In this document: positions 1 to 7,300 of the stretch, one piece after another
Layout of the letters: each line of letters starts with the position of its first letter
Numbering within the stretch: the stretch's first letter is position 1
Source: DATKMS01 sp041497995
GTDB lineage: Bacteria > Desulfobacterota > Binatia > HRBIN30
Reading direction: 5' to 3'
NCBI GenBank assembly: GCA_041497995.1
Contig: JBGQHM010000269.1
Span: forward strand, 1 to 9,352
DNA length: 9,352 bases
Notes under the pieces: model-generated
The model's database searches: none
The model's input: only the letters and a program-made list of their open reading frames with translations
Told to the model about the DNA's origin: nothing
Program-made: the position numbers and the translations under genes

Positions 1-209
1 CGCCGTACGGGGCGTGGCGGCACGTAGCGCCAAATCCACGACCAGACCCGCCCGCCACCACAGCACAAAGAACTTGATTGACAAACCAAACAGACCTCGC
101 GATGAAGGCCTATAGGGCAAACGGCGGGCGAGTGTCGGGGGGCAGGCAATGTACCTCACCGGGAGGTGCTACCGGCATCGAGGCGCGAGCAACGGGGCCC
201 TATGGAGCC
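1..209. other. Left-edge stretch without a supportable gene
   Basis: I see no convincing coding region here. The forward frames are broken by stops at 25-27, 75-77 and about 110-112, and the peptides in between resemble no family I know. The stretch at 64-92 is richer in A+T than its surroundings and contains a perfect TTGACA hexamer at 78-83, but the best partner at the right distance (GATGAA, 101-106) matches the -10 consensus at only three of six positions. It could be the tail of a gene beyond the left edge or a leader for what follows. Confidence 0.4.
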
Positions 210-395
210 ATGACACATCGGGGGGCAACGGCGGGCAATCCCGTCGCCGCGACGAGCGACGCACGCGTCGACATCATCCTCGCCACACACGAGCGCCCGC
301 ACACCATCGGCTACGCGATCGACTCCGTGCTGCGACAGACGCACGGCGACCTACAGCTGCACGTCGTCGGCGACGGCTGTGCGCCGGGTACCTGA
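210..395 (+). pseudogene. N-terminal remnant of a family 2 glycosyltransferase
   Basis: From the ATG at 210 the product is 61 residues. Residues 19-61 read as the first beta-alpha-beta unit of a GT-A fold GT2 enzyme: DIILATHERP (strand 1 and nucleotide-binding loop), then AIDSVLRQTH (helix), then LHVVGDGC, where the Asp-Gly-Cys corresponds to the DD/DG sugar-nucleotide motif. A TGA follows at 393-395, just where family members continue with T-rich helix and DXD segments. I find no continuation in the other two forward frames between 396 and 511, so this is more likely a deletion remnant than a simple frameshift. The reading frame stays open upstream to a TTG at 78, but that extension is low-complexity Gly/Arg/Ala and looks non-coding. 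There is no well-spaced ribosome binding site (GGAG at 204-207 is only two bases from the ATG). It is probably inactive; a real short protein is less likely. Confidence 0.55.
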
Positions 396-511
396 GGCGC
401 GCTCGTGTGTAACGGCCCGTGGACACACCGGGCGAGTCCGTTGTAACCAGAAACGGCCTGGCCGTCGCCCTGGTAGGTCGAGCGCATCGAGTTAGGTGTA
501 CGCATCGCACC

Positions 512-2488
512 ATGCGAACGCGACATACGGGGACGCTGTTCCTCCTCGCCCTTGCCGTGCAGATCGGCCTGAAGCTGTGGCTCGTTCACCATCATGAAGT
601 CGTGGCATGCGACTATCCGTTTGACGATCCATGGTACGTCGTCGCCTCGACGAACTGGTATTGGTGGGGATCGTACGCGGAAGGCGCCTTCATCCGTTCG
701 CCTGCCTATCCGCTGTGGATCGCGCTCTCTCGCAGCGCGGGGCTCCCACTGCGATTGTCGACGGAGTTCCTGTTCCTCGCCGCCGCTGGCGCGTTCATCC
801 TCTCCCTTGTCCGCGCGGGACTTCCGAGAACCGCCGCCACCGTGGTCTTTGGTCTGATCGTCTTCCACCCGTTTAGCGTCTACGTGAACGACGCCGTGAT
901 GTCGGAGTCGCTCTACGCGCCGATCCTGCTGGCTTCGATAGCGGGGATGATCGTGCTGCTGACTCAACGGGCGAACCGGCGTGTGGCGGTGTGGACGGGC
1001 TTGGCCCTCGGTGTTCTGTGGCACACGCGTCAGGAGACCCCTTTGATCGTTTTCCAGGTCGGTCTCTTCGCGGTCGTCGCCGCGTGGGTAGGGGCCGGCG
1101 AGGGGAAAACTGCGCGCGAGATCGCGCGCGGGGTGGGCGTGATGGTGCTCATCGTATCGACCGTGGGCGCCGGGGTCTCGCTGGCCGTCCGCACCATGAA
1201 CTACGCGTCGTTCGGGGCCTTCGCCGCCCGCCAAGGCGAAATGCCGGGCTTCCTCGCCGCCCAGGGTGCATTGCTCCGCATCACGCCGGAGCAACGCATG
1301 CGATGGGTGGGGGTTCCCAGGGAGTCGCTGCAACGCGCGTATGCCGTGAGTCCCACGCTGCGCCTACTCCAGCCCTATTTCGACGGCGCCGAAGGTCGGA
1401 TGTGGGAAGCCTCCAGCCCGCAGACCGTCGCGCAAGCGCACGAGATCGCCGGCCGCTTCGGGTGGCCGTTGAGAGCAGCGATTCTCTGGGCAGGGTACGG
1501 CAACTCCGCCGCTGATACGGAGGCGTTCTGTCATCGCATCGCCGAGGAGATCGACGCGGCATGTACGACCGGGCAACTCCGCTGCACGCACGCGCGCCTC
1601 GGGTCGCTGGTGTTGGTTCGAAGCGGGCTGTCGCAAGTACCCTTTTCGTTCGAGAGCGTTGCGAGCCTCCTCTTCTGGCGCGCTACCGCCGTCCCGCCCC
1701 GGTGCCCAGCAACGTTCATCCGCCCGCCGATTGTCGACGTGTTCGACTTTGCGGCGAGCCGACGGACCGCGCTGGTCACCGCGGTTCTCCATATCGCGGG
1801 ATGGGCCGTCGATTTTGTCGATCCCGTTCAGACCATCTCGTTTCAGGACGCGGAAGGTCGGGTCATCGCATTCACGGACCGGCTACGTGCGCGCCCTGAT
1901 CTCGACGCGGCGTTTCGCGCTCGACTCGCGCCACAATCGGGTCCACTGCTAGCGGCGTTCGACCTTCGGATCTCGTTCCCGCGCGATCAGGTGGCCGGCG
2001 GCGCGCTGATGTTCGCTCTGCGCAGCGGCAAGACGGTCGAAGTCCCATACGACCAGCTGCGCAGCGTAGCGCTCAAGCATCCGTCCTCGGTGGGTGATGA
2101 TCGGTCGCTCGAGTACGCGATCGAGTATCGACATGTGCAAGGAGGCAGCGGACTGGAGGACCGAGCGCTGTCGGCTCTGCTGCGCTGGTACGGCAACGGC
2201 GTCGTCGCACTCAGCGTTGCCGGTCTCGCTTCCTTGCTCATTCTGCTTCCCGCTCGTATGCGCGGAGCGAGTGCCCGCCGGCTGTACGGAGTGGTTGTGC
2301 TTCTGCTCGGCCTCACTGTGTCACGCGTCACGCTGCTCGCACTGTTTGACGCCAGCGTGTGGCCGGGAGACGACCCGAGGTACCTCTATCCGGTCGCGTA
2401 TCTCTATCCGTGCGCCGTGCTGGTGCTGCTCTGGTGCGCCGGCCGAGGTGTGATGGCAGGCATCTCGCAGAAGCTGCGGAAGCCATGA
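512..2488 (+). CDS. Polytopic membrane protein, GT-C glycosyltransferase-like, with extracytoplasmic GWAxD module
   Basis: The product is 658 residues from the ATG at 512. A GTG at 419 is in frame, but its extra 31 residues are Arg-rich and precede the first membrane helix directly, so 512 is preferred; TAGGTG at 493-498 is a weak, distant ribosome site. Membrane helices appear at about 8-25, 87-102, 108-124, 134-151, 160-195 (probably two), 207-226, 563-580, 590-610 and 625-643. The loop after helix 1 is acidic (DYPFDDPW, 34-41), followed by a YAEGAFIRSPAYPLW stretch, and RQET lies at 173-176. This resembles GT-C enzymes such as the ArnT/PMT group, which use lipid-linked sugar donors and have catalytic acidic residues in the first outer loop. 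Residues 230-560 form a large soluble region, including a Cys-containing segment (340-358) and a beta-sandwich-like module with GWAVD at 430-434. A C-terminal GDDPRYLYP (619-627) precedes the last helix. Role in glycan assembly is inferred; substrate unknown. It could also be a non-catalytic membrane scaffold. Confidence 0.75.
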   Translation: MRTRHTGTLFLLALAVQIGLKLWLVHHHEVVACDYPFDDPWYVVASTNWYWWGSYAEGAFIRSPAYPLWIALSRSAGLPLRLSTEFLFLAAAGAFILSLVRAGLPRTAATVVFGLIVFHPFSVYVNDAVMSESLYAPILLASIAGMIVLLTQRANRRVAVWTGLALGVLWHTRQETPLIVFQVGLFAVVAAWVGAGEGKTAREIARGVGVMVLIVSTVGAGVSLAVRTMNYASFGAFAARQGEMPGFLAAQGALLRITPEQRMRWVGVPRESLQRAYAVSPTLRLLQPYFDGAEGRMWEASSPQTVAQAHEIAGRFGWPLRAAILWAGYGNSAADTEAFCHRIAEEIDAACTTGQLRCTHARLGSLVLVRSGLSQVPFSFESVASLLFWRATAVPPRCPATFIRPPIVDVFDFAASRRTALVTAVLHIAGWAVDFVDPVQTISFQDAEGRVIAFTDRLRARPDLDAAFRARLAPQSGPLLAAFDLRISFPRDQVAGGALMFALRSGKTVEVPYDQLRSVALKHPSSVGDDRSLEYAIEYRHVQGGSGLEDRALSALLRWYGNGVVALSVAGLASLLILLPARMRGASARRLYGVVVLLLGLTVSRVTLLALFDASVWPGDDPRYLYPVAYLYPCAVLVLLWCAGRGVMAGISQKLRKP

Positions 2489-2589
2489 TCCACGCGCAAT
2501 GCGTCACCTTTCTCATCGGTTCTCGAAGCGTCGGCGATTCGCCCATCCGGCAAGACGTCAGTATGTTGGCAATCCATCCCGCCTTTGTT

Positions 2590-2595
2590 AGGAGG
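2590..2595 (+). promoter_or_regulatory. Strong Shine-Dalgarno site
   Basis: AGGAGG, extended by a following T, lies eight bases before the ATG at 2604. It is the best ribosome site in the window and fixes the start of the small YLDPGSGS protein, implying that this short gene is translated efficiently. Confidence 0.85.
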
Positions 2596-2603
2596 TGCGC
2601 TGA

Positions 2604-2852
2604 ATGAAGCCGTTCCGCGTGTTCTTGTGGGTGTCGCTGCTTCTTCTCGTTGCTGGTCTGCGACCAGCTCACGCGTACCTGGATCCCGGCAGTGGCAGTA
2701 TGATTCTCCAGCTGGTCCTTGGAGGCGTCGCGGGACTGCTTGTCGTACTCAAGTTGCTGTGGCAGCGCTTGCTTGTGATGTTTGGAGTTCGAAAGGACCC
2801 GCCGCCTGACATCGGAGGATCCGAAGCGAATACACCACGCGACACGCCATGA
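2604..2852 (+). CDS. Small secreted/membrane protein with mature N-terminal YLDPGSGS motif
   Basis: An 82-residue protein. Residues 1-24 look like a signal peptide: Lys/Arg near the start, a Leu/Val-rich core (7-19) and PAHA at 21-24, a good AxA cleavage site. Cleavage would leave YLDPGSGS (25-32) as the exact mature N-terminus, outside the cytoplasmic membrane. A second hydrophobic helix follows at about 33-52, then a basic stretch (WQR, VRKD) and a polar, Pro-rich tail (65-82). I recognise the YLDPGSGS-plus-helix pattern from small uncharacterised proteins near polysaccharide genes; no biochemical role is known to me. The gene has a perfect ribosome site, sits 115 bases after the membrane protein gene and 49 bases before the NoeA-like gene, and so may open the downstream operon. 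It might be an accessory or regulatory subunit of the membrane enzymes beside it; that is inference. If the signal is not cleaved it would be a two-helix hairpin. Confidence 0.85.
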   Translation: MKPFRVFLWVSLLLLVAGLRPAHAYLDPGSGSMILQLVLGGVAGLLVVLKLLWQRLLVMFGVRKDPPPDIGGSEANTPRDTP

Positions 2853-2901
2853 CCGTTCCCTGCGAGTCATGACCAAGCACCGACCAGCAGCATAGCCGCG
2901 C

Positions 2902-4338
2902 ATGCAAACAGTCCCCGCGGACCGTGCCGACAGCGCCGTGCGCGCCGAGCCAGGTTCATTCCGTGACCGCAACGGTCGAGTATTCTACAGAGGAGGCGCT
3001 GTTTTCAGGGGCTTGAGCGCAGCGGCCGTCACGCAGTGGCAGATCCTCTCCGCTACTCGCTTCTTTTCGCGGCTCATGCGTGAGGGGAAGCTGGTGCAGA
3101 CCGAGTTCCTCGACCCGGCAACGCTGGACCTCGCCGACATCGGGCCGTGGGCCGGCGTTCTGCAGCACGCAACTATCCCGTTCATCTCCTATCCCTACGA
3201 GTGGTCCTTTGAGATGCTCAAGGACGCGGCTCTGCTGCAACTCGAGATCCTCCGCACAGGGCTCGATGAGGATGTGATTCTCAAGGATGCGTCCGCATTC
3301 AACGTGCAATGGGTTGGAACGCGGCCGGTATTCATCGACATCGTCTCGTTCGAGCGCCTCGCTCCGGGCGAGCCATGGGTTGGCTACCGCCAGTTCTGCC
3401 AGATGTTCCTGTATCCGCTCTTGTTGCAAGCCCACAAGGGCATCCCGTTCCAGCCGTGGCTGCGAGGGAACATTGATGGAATCGAGCCAGAGCACTGCAA
3501 CAACCTGATGTCCCTCCGCGATCGCCTGCGATCCGGGGTTCTTGCACACGTGTATCTGCAAGCCAAACTTCAGGCGCGTTTCGCCGCGACCACATCGGAC
3601 ATCAAACGGGATCTGCGCGCGGGAGGATTCAACAAGGAGCTGATCCGAAGCAACTTGAGCCGTCTGACGAAGCTTGTGCAGCGGCTGACGCGGCGTGGCG
3701 GGCGATCGCAATGGTCCGAATATGCAACCGAGCACAACTATACGGATGACGATCACGCCGCGAAGGCAGCGTTCGTCGACGATATCATCGCGGCGCACTC
3801 GTGGGGTCTGGTGTGGGATATTGGTTGCAACACTGGCGCGTACGCCCGCATCGCGTCAAAGAACGCGCGCTACGTGGTGGCGATGGATGCCGACGAACTG
3901 GCGGTCGACCGCCTGTATCAGTCGTTGAAGGCCGAAGCCAATCCGTCGATTCTCCCGTTGCTCGTCAACGTCGCCGATCCGTCGCCGAATCTCGGCTGGC
4001 GTGGACTTGAGCGCAAGGCTCTACCGGAACGCGGCAGGCCGGGTTTGACGCTCTGCCTCGCACTCATTCATCACGTGGCGATCACGGCGAATATTCCGAT
4101 CAAGGAGTTCGTCGATTGGCTTGCCGGCCTGGGCAGCGCGCTGGTCATCGAGTTTGTAACCAAGCAGGATCCTATGGTGCAGCAGCTCCTGAGGAACAAA
4201 CGGGATGACTACGAGGACTACAACCTCGAGGGCTTCGAGAGCTGCCTCGCCGGCGCGTTCACCGTCAAGCGACGCAGCGTACTCGCCTCCGGCACTCGCG
4301 TTCTCTACTTTGCCACGCCGGAGCTCTTGAAGGCCTAA
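2902..4338 (+). CDS. NoeA-like protein: kinase-like N-terminal region plus SAM-dependent methyltransferase domain
   Basis: A 478-residue, apparently cytoplasmic protein without signal or membrane helices. It matches my recollection of the family that includes rhizobial nodulation protein NoeA, usually annotated as class I SAM methyltransferases. The C-terminal domain (about 285-475) shows motif I VWDIGCNTGAYA (304-315), the acidic end of strand 2 in VVAMDAD (325-331) and a motif IV/post-region LALIHHVAIT (386-395). The N-terminal half is the family hallmark: FRDRNGRVF (20-28), PFISYPYEWS (93-102), LKDASAFN (127-134), RPVFIDIVSFE (141-151) and GYRQFCQMFLYPL (161-173). Lys128-Asp129, Asn134 and Asp146 are spaced as in kinase-fold catalytic loops. 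A basic amphipathic Leu-repeat segment (about 244-270) joins the halves. No clear ribosome site precedes the ATG at 2902; a GTG at 2938 is an in-frame alternative. The gene lies 24 bases before the sulfatase-fold gene, implying cotranscription and a role in modifying a surface glycan or its precursor. Substrate unknown. Confidence 0.85.
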   Translation: MQTVPADRADSAVRAEPGSFRDRNGRVFYRGGAVFRGLSAAAVTQWQILSATRFFSRLMREGKLVQTEFLDPATLDLADIGPWAGVLQHATIPFISYPYEWSFEMLKDAALLQLEILRTGLDEDVILKDASAFNVQWVGTRPVFIDIVSFERLAPGEPWVGYRQFCQMFLYPLLLQAHKGIPFQPWLRGNIDGIEPEHCNNLMSLRDRLRSGVLAHVYLQAKLQARFAATTSDIKRDLRAGGFNKELIRSNLSRLTKLVQRLTRRGGRSQWSEYATEHNYTDDDHAAKAAFVDDIIAAHSWGLVWDIGCNTGAYARIASKNARYVVAMDADELAVDRLYQSLKAEANPSILPLLVNVADPSPNLGWRGLERKALPERGRPGLTLCLALIHHVAITANIPIKEFVDWLAGLGSALVIEFVTKQDPMVQQLLRNKRDDYEDYNLEGFESCLAGAFTVKRRSVLASGTRVLYFATPELLKA

Positions 4339-4350
4339 TCTCGGCTTCTC

Positions 4351-4356
4351 AGGGAC
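4351..4356 (+). promoter_or_regulatory. Ribosome binding site deciding the start of the sulfatase-fold gene
   Basis: AGGGAC lies in the 24-base gap after the methyltransferase gene. An overlapping GTG (4360) and ATG (4363) compete as starts; counted from the AGGG core, the ATG is eight bases away and the GTG five, which favours the ATG. Confidence 0.5.
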
Positions 4357-4362
4357 AGAGTG

Positions 4363-7300
4363 ATGCAGCGTCAGATCGATTCGGTCACCGGCGGGCTACA
4401 CATCTTCGTCCTGTGCAGTTTCGCGATCGCACAGCCGTTGTTCGACCTTCTGTCGCGGAACCCCGAGTTCTTCGTCGCACGTGGGTCGCAGCCGCTCGAC
4501 GTGGTGCTGCTCGCCCTTACCCTGTGCGTCTTTGTCCCTGTGCTGCTCGTTGTACTTGTCGGAGCATCGCGGCTCCTGGGCCTTCGGATGCACGCGACGC
4601 TGCACGCTCTCGTGGTCTTTCTCTTGATCGCGGTCACGGCCTTGCCGGCGCTGAAGCGCATACACGGACCCTCCGGAACGCTGCTCATCGCGATTGCCAT
4701 GGGCATTGGCATCGTCGCGACGACCACTTACTTCCGATTTTCGGCGCCGCGCACGTTCCTGACCATGCTATCGCCCGCAATCCTGCTCTTTCCCGCTCTC
4801 TTTCTATTTCACTCTCCCGTCGCGAAGGTCCTGCGGGCCGGCGGTCACGTCGAAGAGCATCTTCCCAAGGTCGGTGCGACGGCGCCCGTCGTCGTGGTCA
4901 TTTTCGACGAGTTCTCCGTGACCTCGCTTATGGACGACCACGGCCAGATCGACGCCATCCGGTACCCAAACTTCGCCGCTGTGGGACGCGACGCCACGTG
5001 GTTCCGCAACGCGACAACCGTCAGTGACAATACGCTCACCGCTGTTCCAGCCATGCTCACTGGATCATACCCGGACGAAAAACCGGCGATCATGTTCGGG
5101 GAAGGACGGCTCCCGACGGCAGCGGACTATCCGCACAACCTCTTCACGCTCCTGGGCGGCTCCTATGACATGCAGGTGTTCGAACGTCTGACTGCTCTCT
5201 GTCCAAAGGCAATCTGTGGCCCTGGTCCGCATGACCGCAGCGCGGTTCAGCGCATAAGGTCTATGTTTGTCGATTTGGGAGTGGTGTATCTGCACATTGT
5301 GCTCCCTCCCGATTTCGCGACACGGCTCCCGGTCGTGACGCGATCATGGTCGGATTTTCGGATGGCCGATAACCGCACGTTTAGCGCGCCCCCGGTGTTG
5401 TTCTCGAGATTCCTGGAGTCGATCACCCCAGCCGGTGAGAAACCAGGGTTGTACTTTCTGCACGTTTTGTTGCCCCATGTGCCGTGGACCTACCTGCCGT
5501 CTGGCCGGAGTTACCTTGTCGCAGCAGACAACATCGAGGGCCTTCACGAAGAGCAATGGACGGAGGACGAGTGGCCGGTTGCACTGGCGTACCAGCGCTA
5601 TCTCTTGCAAGTGGGCTTTGTGGACAAGCTCGTCGGAGATCTCATTGCTAAGCTCAAGGCGGTGGATCTCTACGATCGCTCGCTGATCGTCTTGATGGCA
5701 GACCACGGGGTCAGCTTTCGGTCCGGCAGTTCGCGGCGTGTAGCGTCGGAGACCAACCTCGAGGAGATCATGGCAATACCGCTGCTCATCAAGGCGCCTG
5801 GGCAGCACCATGGAGAGATCGACGACCGGAACGTACAATCCGTCGACATTCTGCCCACCATCACCGACATCCTAGGAATCAAGCTTCCCTGGAGTGTCGA
5901 CGGGCACTCCGCATTGGCCAAGACGAGACCACCTGATAGCGAGAAGGTGATCTTCGCCCACGACACGGCGCTCAAGTTTGTCGTTGGGGCGAAGGCCGCC
6001 TTTGAGGCGATGCACGCTGCCCTGCGACGCAAGATTGCGCTGTTCGGATCGGGCAGCAATGGCGGCCTGCACAAGATGGGTTCACACGGCGATCTCGTCG
6101 GGAGGCGCATCAGTGAGGTCGAGGTCACAGGGGATCAACTTGAGATCGAGCTCGCCCAGCCGGACCTACTCGCCAACGTCGACCCTAACGCCGACTTTGT
6201 GCCCGCGCAGATTGCCGGCCGCATCGGAGCGACCGGTCATACGACACCTCATCTCGATCTCGCGATCGCCGTGAATGACGTCATCCAAGCGACCACCCGC
6301 ACCTACCAGGTTGACGGTGACGAGCTCGCGTTCTCTGCCGTGGTCCCGGAGGAATCGTTCCACCGCGGCAGTAACGAAGTCGAGGTGTTTGTCGTGTCGG
6401 CCGACAAAGGAAGAGTTACTCTGGCACCGACCAAGACCGGCGCCGTCACGTGGCATTCCGCGCCGTCGTCGATACAGTCGAACGGAGACAATGAAGTCAT
6501 TCAGTCCGCGAGTGGCGCAGCCGTGCCCATCCTCTCTCTGCTCGGCGGGTGGTTGGAGATCGCGAAAATGAGCACCGACACGCTGCAGCTCTCGGGTTGG
6601 GCGGCCGACACGGAGAGCGGCCAATCCGCCGAGACGGTAGCCGTGTTTGCCAACGGCCGACGGGTATATTCTGGGCCGACCACTCTGGTGCGGCGAGACG
6701 TCGTTAGGGCATACCGCGCACCGCAACTGGAACGCTCGGGATTTCGGTTCGCCGTTCCACGGAGTTTGTTTCGCGATGGGAGCCAGTCTGAGGTACGTAT
6801 CTTCGCGCTGTCGCGGAGGCGCGTAGCGTTCGAGCTCCACTACCCGGACGGCTACCCCTTTCGCCAGCCACCCGCGCCGCCGCCGCGCATGGCGCCACCC
6901 TCCTACAGTGATGAGGGCTTTTTCGACACCGCTGACTGTCAGGTGATTGCGGGTTGGGCAAGGGACACTAGACGACCCCAGGTGCCGGCCACAGTCGACA
7001 TTTTCGACGGGGAGATGCTGCTGGCTACGGTCGCGGCCGACCAGTTTAGGCGCGATCTCGCCGACGCGGGTTACGGCGATGGCCGACACGGGTTCACCTA
7101 CGCTGTCCCCGCGTCTCTCAAGGATGGCAAGCCGCACGCGATTCGGGTGACGGTTGCCGGTACGCAGGTCGAGTTGGAGGAGCGCGCACAGCTGCCCCGT
7201 AGGCCGAAAACGATCACTTGCCTGAGCTCAGAAGTGGCCCGGAACTACGAAGGGCTCCTCGAGGCCACCGACTGCAACGCTATTGCTGGTTGGGCGTGGG

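Noticed and set aside
78..106. Sigma-70-type promoter (TTGACA at 78-83, GATGAA at 101-106)
   Set aside because: The -35 hexamer is perfect and the spacing is 17, but the -10 matches only three of six positions and the better TATAGG at 111-116 is 27 bases away; not strong enough to call.
311..1333. 340-codon open frame on the minus strand opposite the membrane protein gene
   Set aside because: Its product is Arg/His/Asp/Gly-rich with no domain, as expected for an antisense shadow in high-GC DNA; the plus-strand frame has clear membrane helices and motifs.
2565..2589. Sigma-54-like promoter (TTGGCA element) before the YLDPGSGS gene
   Set aside because: The TGGC half is present, but no TTGC element lies at the required distance.
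6166..7137. 323-codon open frame on the minus strand opposite the sulfatase-fold gene
   Set aside because: No recognisable motif, and the plus-strand repeats there are conserved at protein level.
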